Source: Moorena sp. SIO3I8
Lineage (GTDB): Bacteria > Cyanobacteriota > Cyanobacteriia > Cyanobacteriales > Coleofasciculaceae
Assembly (NCBI RefSeq): GCF_010692325.1
Contig: NZ_JAAHHW010000011.1
Location: forward strand, 32,322 to 96,321
Direction: 5' to 3'
Length of the DNA stretch: 64,000 nucleotides
A program made the position numbers and the translations under genes. The notes under the pieces were generated by a model. It was not told the origin of the DNA. It did no database searches and was given only the letters and a program-made list of their open reading frames with translations. How positions within the stretch are numbered: the first letter of the stretch is position 1; each line of letters begins with the position of its first letter. This document shows, piece by piece, positions 54,680 through 63,319 of this stretch.

Positions 54680-56110
54680 ATGTCTTACTCATCAACCAGT
54701 ACTCAGACAAAAGCTGGCTACGATGCCGGTGTAAAAGACTATAAATTAACCTATTATACGCCAGATTATACTCCAAAAGATACGGATATTTTGGCAGCGT
54801 TTCGCGTAACACCGCAGCCTGGTGTACCTCCGGAAGAAGCCGGTGCAGCGGTTGCAGCTGAGTCTTCTACGGGTACCTGGACAACAGTTTGGACTGACTT
54901 GCTGACTGACCTAGACCGTTACAAAGGTCGTTGCTACGACATCGAACCAGTACGTGGGGAAGACAACCAGTTCATCTGCTTTATTGCCTACCCACTGGAT
55001 CTGTTTGAAGAAGGCTCAGTCACCAACATGCTGACCTCCATCGTGGGTAACGTGTTTGGTTTCAAAGCTCTGCGAGCACTGCGCTTAGAAGACTTGCGGA
55101 TTCCCATTGCTTACCTCAAGACCTTCCAAGGACCTCCCCACGGAATTGTTGTAGAGCGGGACAAGCTGAATAAGTATGGTCGTCCTTTGCTTGGTTGTAC
55201 CATTAAGCCCAAGCTAGGTCTATCCGCTAAGAACTACGGTCGTGCAGTATATGAGTGCTTGCGCGGTGGTCTGGACTTCACCAAAGACGACGAAAACATT
55301 AACTCCCAGCCCTTCATGCGCTGGCGCGATCGCTTCCTGTTCGTAGCAGAAGCAATCCACAAATCCCAAGCTGAAACTGGGGAAATCAAAGGTCACTACC
55401 TCAACGTCACTGCTCCCACCTGTGAGGAGATGATGAAGCGGGCTGAGTTTGCTAAGTCCCTGGACATGCCCATCATCATGCACGACTACCTCACTGGTGG
55501 CTTTACCGCCAACACCACTCTGGCTCGTTGGTGCCGTGATAATGGGGTTCTGCTGCACATCCACCGCGCTATGCACGCTGTGATTGACCGTCAGAAACAC
55601 CACGGTATGCACTTCCGCGTCTTGGCTAAGTGCTTACGCATGTCCGGTGGTGACCACCTCCACTCCGGTACTGTAGTCGGTAAGCTTGAAGGTGAAAAAG
55701 GTATCACCATGGGCTTCGTTGACCTGATGCGGGAAGACCACATTGAGCAAGACCGCGAACGGGGTATTTACTTCACTCAAGACTGGGCTTCCATGCCTGG
55801 TGTAATGCCAGTGGCTTCTGGTGGTATTCACGTTTGGCACATGCCTGCGCTAGTAGAAATCTTTGGTGATGATTCCTGCCTACAATTCGGTGGTGGTACT
55901 CTAGGTCACCCATGGGGTAATGCTCCTGGTGCTACTGCAAACCGGGTAGCTCTAGAAGCTTGTATCCAAGCTCGTAACGAAGGTCGTAACCTGATGCGTG
56001 AAGGTGGTGACATTATCCGGGAAGCTGCTAAGTGGAGTCCTGAGTTGGCAGTTGCTTGCGAACTGTGGAAGGAAATCAAGTTCGAGTTCGAGGCAATGGA
56101 TACCGTCTGA
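54680..56110 (+). CDS. rbcL: RuBisCO large subunit (form IB)
   Basis: 476 residues. Fixes CO2 onto ribulose-1,5-bisphosphate in carboxysomes. Active-site segments are all present: [16 protein letters not shown] (carbamylated lysine segment), [16 protein letters not shown] (loop 6) and the KPKLGLS region with the catalytic lysine. N-terminus [30 protein letters not shown] is typical of cyanobacterial form IB. First gene of rbcL-rbcX-rbcS. Base composition is markedly richer in C-ending codons than the neighbours, as expected for a highly expressed gene. Confidence 0.99.
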   Translation: MSYSSTSTQTKAGYDAGVKDYKLTYYTPDYTPKDTDILAAFRVTPQPGVPPEEAGAAVAAESSTGTWTTVWTDLLTDLDRYKGRCYDIEPVRGEDNQFICFIAYPLDLFEEGSVTNMLTSIVGNVFGFKALRALRLEDLRIPIAYLKTFQGPPHGIVVERDKLNKYGRPLLGCTIKPKLGLSAKNYGRAVYECLRGGLDFTKDDENINSQPFMRWRDRFLFVAEAIHKSQAETGEIKGHYLNVTAPTCEEMMKRAEFAKSLDMPIIMHDYLTGGFTANTTLARWCRDNGVLLHIHRAMHAVIDRQKHHGMHFRVLAKCLRMSGGDHLHSGTVVGKLEGEKGITMGFVDLMREDHIEQDRERGIYFTQDWASMPGVMPVASGGIHVWHMPALVEIFGDDSCLQFGGGTLGHPWGNAPGATANRVALEACIQARNEGRNLMREGGDIIREAAKWSPELAVACELWKEIKFEFEAMDTV

Positions 56111-56191
56111 TGCAGTTTGAGGTGTGAAGTTTGAAGTATGAAACGTCATACTTTAGACTTCATAACTTTTTCTAAAAGACTGGGTTCAACC

Positions 56192-56581
56192 ATGGATTTA
56201 AAACGAGTTGCGAAAGATACAGCCAAGGTGCTGGCTAGCTATATGACCTATCAAGCACTGCGGACAGTGGTAAACCAGTTAAGAGAAACCGACCCTCCCC
56301 GAGCGCTTTGGCTACAGTCTTTTTCCTCACAACAAAGTATCCAAGATGGAGACGCTTATCTTGAGGAATTACTGCGGGCTAAACCTGAATTAGCGTTGCG
56401 GATTATGACTGTGCGGCAACATATCGCAGACGAAGTGGCCGAGTTCTTACCTGAAATGGTTTGCACCAGTATCCAGCAGTCGAATATAGAACATCGGCGT
56501 CAGCATCTTGAACGCATCACGCAATTCACTCTTCCAGATAACCCAACTAATTCTGAGCAGAAAACTGATTCGGACACCTAA
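56192..56581 (+). CDS. rbcX: RuBisCO assembly chaperone RbcX
   Basis: 129 residues from ATG 56192: MDLKRVAKDTAKVLASYMTYQALRTVVNQLRETDPPRALWLQSFS, the four-helix RbcX fold whose dimer binds the C-terminal peptide of RbcL during L8 assembly. The upstream in-frame start at 56138 would add 18 residues unlike the family. Between rbcL and rbcS, 81 bp behind rbcL. The variable C-terminus is acidic. Confidence 0.97.
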   Translation: MDLKRVAKDTAKVLASYMTYQALRTVVNQLRETDPPRALWLQSFSSQQSIQDGDAYLEELLRAKPELALRIMTVRQHIADEVAEFLPEMVCTSIQQSNIEHRRQHLERITQFTLPDNPTNSEQKTDSDT

Positions 56582-56665
56582 TTGGTTCAACCGAAGACGT
56601 TACCTGCTATCCCCCAAATTTCATACCTATACTTCAACAGAGAATCAAACAAAGAATCAAAATCT

Positions 56666-57016
56666 ATGAAAACATTACCAAAAGAGCGTCGTTACGAAAC
56701 CCTTTCCTACTTACCCCCCCTGAGTGACGCTCAGATTATGCGGCAAGTGGAGTACATCTTAGCGGAAGGTTACATCCCTGCGATTGAGTTCAACGAAACC
56801 TCTGAACCAGAGACTTACTACTGGACATTATGGAAACTGCCTTTGTTCAAGGCTACCTCACCTAAAGATGTGCTAGCTGAAGTGGATGAGTGTCGCTCTG
56901 AATACCGCGAGTGCTATATCCGAGTTGTAGGTTTTGATAACGTTAAGCAGTGCCAAGTTCTCAGCTTCATCATTCACAAGCCCAATGACGGTGTTAGCCG
57001 CAGCCGTTACTACTAA
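56666..57016 (+). CDS. rbcS: RuBisCO small subunit
   Basis: 116 residues from ATG 56666 ([21 protein letters not shown]), with [31 protein letters not shown] and the ending [11 protein letters not shown]. Caps the L8 core to form L8S8. Upstream in-frame codons from 56582 are not family-like. No strong Shine-Dalgarno is visible before the ATG. Last gene of the operon, followed by a strong hairpin. Confidence 0.98.
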   Translation: MKTLPKERRYETLSYLPPLSDAQIMRQVEYILAEGYIPAIEFNETSEPETYYWTLWKLPLFKATSPKDVLAEVDECRSEYRECYIRVVGFDNVKQCQVLSFIIHKPNDGVSRSRYY

Positions 57017-57054
57017 AGGCTAAGGCATTGATGCTTGCCTGAAATATTATTATT

Positions 57055-57080
57055 AGCCCCCCGAGCTTGATCGGGGGGCT
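57055..57080 (+). terminator. Perfect hairpin after rbcS
   Basis: AGCCCCCCGA (57055-57064) and TCGGGGGGCT (57071-57080) form a perfect 10-bp GC-rich stem with a 6-nt loop, 38 nt beyond the rbcS stop. The 3' flank is GTCATAAT, not a T-tract, so it may work as terminator or as an mRNA-stabilising 3' structure. Confidence 0.8.
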
Positions 57081-57141
57081 GTCATAATAAGAATGGCAAT
57101 TAACAATTAAGAATTGGCGATTTTTCTGGCGCTTACCCTGA

Positions 57142-57954
57142 TTATCGATCTGGCATAGAACCTCTCATCACACCTCCAGGAAGAGAAATTATTGGCACTT
57201 GACCGGTAGGAACACTCTCAGGAGTAACTCCAGCAGAAGTAACGCTAGAGGAATCATCAGGATTGATGACAATACCAAGCATCCGGAATACTGTTTGGTT
57301 TTCGTCTGGTGATTCTGAAATTGCTCTGACAAAGTTGTTTCTGACATCCAAGGATTGGTTAGCAGTAAATTCTGTAGTTCCAACGTTGAAAGTAAACACA
57401 GAATCGGGCAACCCACCAATATGAGCCCCACCCATGGACGACGAAACGACAGGGTCCATAACATTAAAAGTAAAGTTTCCTAGAGCATCAAGCTGACCCG
57501 GAAAACTGATCATCATAGGTGCACGACCAGCAGAGACAAAACCTGGTGAAGAGCCCAGAATAGTTACACCACCAGCAGAGGTATTAACATTAAGAATGGC
57601 ATCAGCATTGATACCTGGTCTTAAGGCAGTGCCAATTTGGGTATCTGTGCTTCCTCGATCAAGCAGAGGGTCACTGACTCCATTGAGAGCATTTTGTAAG
57701 AAAGCTTTGATTTTTCGGATATCCCGACGACAGTCTATGTCTATTATTCCTTCTGGTGGTTGTGATTGTTCTGTTTCAGAAGGGTTGGTTGAGTCAGCTT
57801 GAGCAACTCTATTGTTGGTACAAGTTCGGTTATTGCTGTGTACCTCGTCTGCTTTGACAATATTGCCCAAAGTACTATTGAAACCGTAAAAGCATATTCC
57901 GACTAAAAAAGCTTGTCGAATAAATTGCCAAGAATATTTGTGCAGTTTTAACAT
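57142..57954 (-). CDS. Exported hypothetical protein downstream of the SLH porin
   Basis: 270 residues. N-terminal signal sequence (FIRQAFLVGICFYGFNSTLG), a low-complexity Asn/Ser/Glu stretch with two Cys, then a beta-rich region with NVNTSAGGVTILGSSPGFVSAGRAPMM and many Gly/Ser, Asp and Pro. Two more Cys are in IIDIDCRRDI. No family recognised. It begins 13 bp after the porin stop, so it is very likely translated from the same mRNA; an outer-membrane or periplasmic partner of the porin is plausible. Confidence 0.7.
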   Translation of the reverse strand: MLKLHKYSWQFIRQAFLVGICFYGFNSTLGNIVKADEVHSNNRTCTNNRVAQADSTNPSETEQSQPPEGIIDIDCRRDIRKIKAFLQNALNGVSDPLLDRGSTDTQIGTALRPGINADAILNVNTSAGGVTILGSSPGFVSAGRAPMMISFPGQLDALGNFTFNVMDPVVSSSMGGAHIGGLPDSVFTFNVGTTEFTANQSLDVRNNFVRAISESPDENQTVFRMLGIVINPDDSSSVTSAGVTPESVPTGQVPIISLPGGVMRGSMPDR

Positions 57955-57967
57955 AAGCTATCCTGTT

Positions 57968-59902
57968 TTAGAAACGAAAAGTGGCACGGAGTACACCAAT
58001 ATAAATATCGTTGTTTTCTTCTATATGTCCAGGATCAGTAACCATAAAAAATCCTGGAGTAATATAGATATTGTTGCTAAATTTGTGGCGATAGAAAATT
58101 TCATAGTGAATTGAAGTGGCGTTATCTTCTCCTAAAAGTAAACCATTGCCGTTCTCTAATTTTAGAGGTTGACCAATGATTAAGCCTAGTAAACTTCCTT
58201 CTTGACCAAAAGGATCTGAAAAGGCTAAGGACAGCAAGTAAGTGCTGGCATTAGCAAAATCATCTGATGCCAAAGCATTAGTGAAGGTATATCCTCCCCA
58301 ACCCGCAAAGGTAAGGTTATCAGTAAAACGCCACTGTAAACTACCGCCCACAGCATGGGTCTGAGTTTCTTGAAGCAGTAGACTAGAAGTATCAGCGTTA
58401 AAGCTACCTGCGAAAGTATTTAACTGACCATCATTGGCGTAGGCATTAATATAGTGTAGTCCAGCCGCTATGTTATTGCCTGGGGTAAACAATAATTGCA
58501 CTCCTAAAGCACTATGATCTGGACTAATAAAACCCTCACTAGGGCTACTGCTATTCCGGGCTCCGTAAGCAACTTGTAAACGGAGTGGATCTGCTACAAA
58601 CCAGTCTAAACCAACCCCCGCATCGAGAGCGCCAATTTTGAAAAGTGGACTGGCTTCGCCGAAACGAGAGATAGAACCTATACCCACATCCAAGAAGGGA
58701 CTGTTAGCAGTAAGGACACTACCTAAACTAAAACCGACTGGTTTTATAGTAAAGACAACTCGGTCACTAATGGCAAAGCGGTATTCTAAGCTATCTAAAA
58801 CCACATCATTATCGAGATCGTCTTGGTAAGACAGTAAGGCGGCAAAAGTATTGAGTACATTGGGGTTGGCAAAACCACCATCATCGAAATTACCGGAAGC
58901 TAAAACAATACGCAGACGATCTCTGCCTGTGAATGAAGCAACAGTTCCAATGCGGGCAAGATAATTAAGAACAGTGTTAGCATCTCCTGTGCCTGGTGGA
59001 TTGCCTCCTTCAGCAGCAGCTAGGCCAAAAATAACTTCTCCTCCAAATTTGACAGTGGTGGAAAACTGATGCTCCTCTAGGAAAGCAACTCGACTGTCTA
59101 GGTTATCTACCCGTGTTTTTAGTTGGGCTAATTCTGGGTCAAATTGATTAGCTAATTGTTGTAATGTGGCTAAATCTTCTTCAGAAATACGATTAGCACT
59201 TTCAACCGCAACCAGTCTCTCAATCTGTTCCATACAGGCGTTCAAACCTGCGGCAAATTCATAGCGAGTTAAGGCTCGGTTGCCTTGAAAAGTCCTATCT
59301 TGGTATCCGGCAATACAACCATAGCGTTCTATTAAATTTCGTAGTGCTTCAAATGCCCAGTCCCCCGGTTGCACATCTTGGAGTTGGACAATATTGGTTA
59401 CCTGAGTCATGGCTGTGCCATCAATTTCAGGTGATGGTTCCAGGGATGTTGATTGTTCTGGTAGTTCTGGAACTGTTGATGTGGCTTCGCTGAGTTGATC
59501 AACCCTGGGACTGACTGGGTTGGTTGTTGTTGTTGTATTAACACTCTCGATCTTGTCTAATAAGACTATACCCAGTTCTGCATCAAAATCCTTAAGCAGT
59601 CGTTCTAGTCTGGCTCGGTGATGTTGAATAACTGCGTCTTCTGATACGGCGCTATAAGTTTGGGCGATATGCTGTTGACAAGCACTTAAGATAGCAGCAA
59701 ATTCAGAACGGGTTAAGGCTTCATTGTTTACAAAGGCGCTCTTGTCCGTGGTACAGCCAGAAAATTCAACTAGTTCTCTCAAGGCTTCGTAAGACCAGCT
59801 TCCAGGTTGTAAATTGTCGGTTAGTGCCCAGGTTTTGGGGGCAGTTAATAGCAATCCGGTTACTCCTGATAGGAAAAGGAGTAAGAGTTTTTGAGTTTTC
59901 AT
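57968..59902 (-). CDS. Iron-uptake-type porin with two SLH domains
   Basis: About 644 residues. Signal peptide (LLLLFLSGVTGLLLTAPKTWA), a first SLH-like domain (about 30-85; SWSYEALRELVEFSGCTTDKSAF...LTRSEFAAIL), a linker, a second canonical SLH domain (about 180-240; DWAFEALRNLIERYGCIAGYQDRTFQGNRALTRYEFAAGLNACM), a coiled coil, then a C-terminal beta barrel ending in Phe (VLRATFRF). SLH anchors the trimer to peptidoglycan-linked polymers; relatives mediate iron or small-solute uptake. Most relatives have one SLH domain. ATG 59902 is preceded by AGGAG. Confidence 0.93.
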   Translation of the reverse strand: MKTQKLLLLFLSGVTGLLLTAPKTWALTDNLQPGSWSYEALRELVEFSGCTTDKSAFVNNEALTRSEFAAILSACQQHIAQTYSAVSEDAVIQHHRARLERLLKDFDAELGIVLLDKIESVNTTTTTNPVSPRVDQLSEATSTVPELPEQSTSLEPSPEIDGTAMTQVTNIVQLQDVQPGDWAFEALRNLIERYGCIAGYQDRTFQGNRALTRYEFAAGLNACMEQIERLVAVESANRISEEDLATLQQLANQFDPELAQLKTRVDNLDSRVAFLEEHQFSTTVKFGGEVIFGLAAAEGGNPPGTGDANTVLNYLARIGTVASFTGRDRLRIVLASGNFDDGGFANPNVLNTFAALLSYQDDLDNDVVLDSLEYRFAISDRVVFTIKPVGFSLGSVLTANSPFLDVGIGSISRFGEASPLFKIGALDAGVGLDWFVADPLRLQVAYGARNSSSPSEGFISPDHSALGVQLLFTPGNNIAAGLHYINAYANDGQLNTFAGSFNADTSSLLLQETQTHAVGGSLQWRFTDNLTFAGWGGYTFTNALASDDFANASTYLLSLAFSDPFGQEGSLLGLIIGQPLKLENGNGLLLGEDNATSIHYEIFYRHKFSNNIYITPGFFMVTDPGHIEENNDIYIGVLRATFRF

Positions 59903-59952
59903 GGTCACTCCTGCACACTGAAAAAAGGTAAAATATCGGTTGATTCCAAACT

Positions 59953-60972
59953 TTATCTTTCTGTCTCCATAAATGATGGTGTTTTATTTTCAATTTCAGG
60001 ACATAAGAATAAAATCTCATCAATATTCTCAATAACACCATCATTTTCTTTCCCCTCATCAATCAACTCCTGACTAGGTGGGTCAAAGTTTAAGTCTGAT
60101 AGGCTGATAAGTGAATTGCCTTGACCAATGATATCAAGAAAGTGCTTAATTCTGATTCCTTGGCCCCCATCTTTTGGATTCTTTGTAATTCCTGCCGCAT
60201 GAATACCTACTAAATAACCTTGCTCATTAAGTACAAGTCCACCGCTCATACCTTGGACTGTTGGATTTGTATAAGCAAAATCGTAGCCTCCATTTGGTTT
60301 AGGATCATACAACGACTTTACAGTACCAGAAGTAGATTTTATTATAATATCACCACTATCACGATTTTCTTGAAATTTAGGAATTGGAAAGCCAAAGACA
60401 AAAACTTTATCATCTTGTTGAATACTGTCTAAATTATCTATTGAGATGGTAAAGTAATTTCGCTTACTTGTAAACTTAATTATTGCTAAGTCAAAACCAT
60501 CTATATAATCAGATTTTTCATAGTCATATTTTCCAAAGTATTTAAAATTTTGATCACATTTGGCTTGAGAGCCATTATAAGGTTTTTCAGGAATTATGTG
60601 AATCCCTTCTTGTTCTTTTCTTTTTATTTTTTTTGAGTCTCTAGCTATTAAGTGGTCACCACATTTTGGCTCTAGTACGTGAACATTAGTTAAAGCGTAA
60701 TAAACATTATCTTGTTTGGCGATAATAACGCCTGAACCTATTCTGTCTTCTAGATATTTTTTGGTTGCTAAGTCTTTTAAAGAATCTTCCTTAGTCCGAC
60801 CTAATACTGGAGCATGAAAAACCACCGTCATTTTTGCTATTGCTTCAATTTCATTTTGACTCAGTACTTTAGTTTGAGTCTGTGATAAACCTTTAAAATT
60901 AGGTATTAGTATTAAAAATAAAGCTGTAAAAAATCCTAGTAATATGAGCAAAAGTCTATAGAATTTCTTCAT
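59953..60972 (-). CDS. Exported trypsin-like serine protease
   Basis: 339 residues from ATG 60972. N-terminal membrane anchor/signal (LLLILLGFFTALFLILIP). Catalytic triad visible: His in YYALTNVHVLEP, Asp in DGFDLAIIKF, Ser in VQGMSGGLV. No PDZ domain, so unlike DegP/HtrA. C-terminal tail carries acidic residues and a Cys. The gene lies between the COP23-protease fusion and the porin on the same strand; a role in processing envelope proteins is plausible. Confidence 0.88.
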   Translation of the reverse strand: MKKFYRLLLILLGFFTALFLILIPNFKGLSQTQTKVLSQNEIEAIAKMTVVFHAPVLGRTKEDSLKDLATKKYLEDRIGSGVIIAKQDNVYYALTNVHVLEPKCGDHLIARDSKKIKRKEQEGIHIIPEKPYNGSQAKCDQNFKYFGKYDYEKSDYIDGFDLAIIKFTSKRNYFTISIDNLDSIQQDDKVFVFGFPIPKFQENRDSGDIIIKSTSGTVKSLYDPKPNGGYDFAYTNPTVQGMSGGLVLNEQGYLVGIHAAGITKNPKDGGQGIRIKHFLDIIGQGNSLISLSDLNFDPPSQELIDEGKENDGVIENIDEILFLCPEIENKTPSFMETER

Positions 60973-61113
60973 GGTTGTCCTCACACATTTATTGGTCTAA
61001 AACCTAGAAAGTAAATCTAAGTTAATCATCAGCTTCGACTGTTACTGTTGGTAAGTTGATTCCTTGTATACAGCGTTTTTCATAACTATGAGGTACACAA
61101 GATTTTTTACCTG

Positions 61114-62559
61114 TTACCTCTTCCCTGTTCCGAAGTCCCTAAAACCTAGGAGTTTGTACCTAACCCAATTGAAAACTGCTGTAAAAGAGTCGATAGTTGG
61201 GATAGAGCTTGGTTGAACTGATTGAGTTTTTATATCTGTAAGACTTCCAGATATTTTAGTTCCTTCTTGAAAAAGACTAATGGGAATTGCCCAACTCAAA
61301 GCATTCATTTTATGAAACAGTTCAGGAGAAGGATATGTGCCATCAGTCAAAGCAAATATCTCTATTCCTTGAATCGGATATTTTCCTCGACCATTCAGAC
61401 CAATAACTTGACCTTTAGAGTCTAAAACAGGGCCGCCACTCATTCCTACTTCGACCTCATTAGTGTAACCCATTTTATAACCTTCAGGTAAAGATGGTTC
61501 TGACATTAACATTTCCAGTGTTCCTGTTGTTATATGAAATGCTTTTAAACCCCAATCAAAAGTTTCTATAGAGCCTTTTGAGTTGTAGATATAGTTAGGA
61601 AATCCTACGGCATAAACCTGTTCCCCAATCGTGATTTCAGAATTCCTTAAAACAGCAACCTCGTAGTCGATATCACTGATAAATTCTACTAAAGCTAGAT
61701 CAATGCCCTTAAAATTAGAAAGAGTCTTCCGACGTGCTGGATGACTCTGACCATCTCCTGTTAAAATTGTATATTGTTGATCAGAACTGCCATCAGCTAC
61801 ATGAGCATTAGTTAAGACAGTATAAGTTTGTCCTTGACGCTTTATAATAATTCCAGAACCTGCTCCAAGCTTGGTGAAAATACGAACAGTTATTTGAAGA
61901 GCATTTTTTTGTATGGATTCGTCAATTGTTGAATCATAAATAGCCAATTTATCGGTAGGATTTTTAACCTCAGAAGTAACTTCTATTAATGAAGTGGAGT
62001 TAACATTGTCTAATTCTGCTAATTGACTTTCAATTGTTGCTCCTAACTTTAAATAAATAGGAGCATATCGCAAGGGAACATCTACTGATAACAAATCATC
62101 AGGAATATCAAATAGCTGTCTCAGAACTATCTTTGGATCTTGAGCAGATGGAATAACAAACAATAAATTACTACCGTCGCCTTTGCAAGTGTATTTAAAA
62201 TCGTAAACCCAACAAATAACTTCTTTACCGTTGATAAAGTCAGTCGTCAGTAACAAGTCTGACATTTTCTTTCCATGATTAGCTACGATCAGGTTTAATC
62301 GTTTAGTAACTTCTTGGCACTGTTGTTGACTAGAAAAAGAGTCAGCAAAGACGCTAAAGTTCCAATGAATTAGATTATTAGTTTGTTTACCACTTGGGCT
62401 AACAGCAATAGTGGCATAACCTTTGTCTGAATTAATACACTCAAAATTGATTATGCTAGATACAGATTGCTTAGTTGAAGTCATCAAACTGGCTAGGGTA
62501 AGACTGGTAACTAGCAGTTTAAGACTGGTAACTAGCAGTTGAGTAAAAGACATAAGCAT
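61114..62559 (-). CDS. COP23-domain / trypsin-like protease fusion, exported
   Basis: 481 residues. Signal peptide (first ~30 residues, containing LLVTSLKLLVTSL from a 20-bp tandem duplication), a COP23-type domain (about 39-185; FEC at 39-41, QQQCQEVTKRLN, VICWV, YTCKGDGSNLL with the four characteristic Cys), then a trypsin-like domain (about 215-440) with His in VLTNAHVADG, Asp in FKGIDLALVEF and Ser in VGMSGGPVLD. COP23 is a circadian-regulated cyanobacterial protein of unknown function; a fused protease suggests that this domain senses or binds the substrate or an inhibitor. Confidence 0.88.
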   Translation of the reverse strand: MLMSFTQLLVTSLKLLVTSLTLASLMTSTKQSVSSIINFECINSDKGYATIAVSPSGKQTNNLIHWNFSVFADSFSSQQQCQEVTKRLNLIVANHGKKMSDLLLTTDFINGKEVICWVYDFKYTCKGDGSNLLFVIPSAQDPKIVLRQLFDIPDDLLSVDVPLRYAPIYLKLGATIESQLAELDNVNSTSLIEVTSEVKNPTDKLAIYDSTIDESIQKNALQITVRIFTKLGAGSGIIIKRQGQTYTVLTNAHVADGSSDQQYTILTGDGQSHPARRKTLSNFKGIDLALVEFISDIDYEVAVLRNSEITIGEQVYAVGFPNYIYNSKGSIETFDWGLKAFHITTGTLEMLMSEPSLPEGYKMGYTNEVEVGMSGGPVLDSKGQVIGLNGRGKYPIQGIEIFALTDGTYPSPELFHKMNALSWAIPISLFQEGTKISGSLTDIKTQSVQPSSIPTIDSFTAVFNWVRYKLLGFRDFGTGKR

Positions 62560-62668
62560 GAAAACTGGAATATTAGCAGAGATTGAACCAAACTCAACCG
62601 AAAGAGTGACTTTAGTTTAGTTCAACCCCTAGTCAAGACTTTTCCTATCTGAAATTTTTGTAGCCTTT

Positions 62669-63283
62669 CTACTTCCAAATATCATTACTAGGATTAGTAG
62701 TAGAATAGAACATTCTTTCTATCGCCACTCCAAGATTTAGAACTTTTTGCCCATTACTTTGGCGAAGCGGTGGTAGAGTCACGTCGGCAACATTCTGAAG
62801 ACGATTATAGAGAACCTCAAGAGCTTTTCCTGCCTCGTTCAATTTTTCTGTTACCGAACGGTCTTCTCTTGAATTGTTAGGTAAAATAGTAACCAGGATG
62901 TCATCACCTTGACAGTCCCATTGAGGATTTTGAGTAACGCAAATTATAGGAAGATTATTATGCACACCAGGTTTTAGCATTATTTTCCTCATTTCATAGT
63001 TAAATTGAACATAGGCATCATCAAGCCTATGAGAAACTACTGCACAACGTTCTTTAGGTTGCCAGTCTGGCGCTATATCTATTTGCCAAGTAATCAGTGG
63101 TGGTGTTTTTTCTCCAGTTCCAACAGCAACAGCAATTGTTTCATACAGACCCGTATTTGAGTTGTACTCACATACAAATCTTGCTGTTCGAGTCTTAGCT
63201 AATACAGAAGTACCTGTTAGAGAAATAAAGCTAGAAAAGGCAAAACTAGCAAGCAAATATTTAGCAAAAAATTTTAGTTTCAT
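62669..63283 (-). CDS. COP23-domain protein, exported
   Basis: 204 residues. Signal peptide ending around VLAKT, then a single COP23 domain: ARFVCEYNSNTGLYETIAVAVGTGEKTPPLITWQ, ERCAVVSHRLDDAY, LPIICVTQ, WDCQGDDILVTIL; four conserved cysteines likely form two disulfides. The second half of the domain is followed by VLNLGVAIERMFYS. The family is periplasmic or extracellular. It is 109 bp upstream of the fusion gene on the same strand. Confidence 0.85.
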   Translation of the reverse strand: MKLKFFAKYLLASFAFSSFISLTGTSVLAKTRTARFVCEYNSNTGLYETIAVAVGTGEKTPPLITWQIDIAPDWQPKERCAVVSHRLDDAYVQFNYEMRKIMLKPGVHNNLPIICVTQNPQWDCQGDDILVTILPNNSREDRSVTEKLNEAGKALEVLYNRLQNVADVTLPPLRQSNGQKVLNLGVAIERMFYSTTNPSNDIWK

Positions 63284-63319
63284 GGTAAATTACTGATTCA
63301 AATAAAAAACACAAAACTT

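Noticed and set aside
54680..57016. RuBisCO operon as a novel system
   Set aside because: Gene order rbcL-rbcX-rbcS and all proteins are standard for form IB cyanobacteria.
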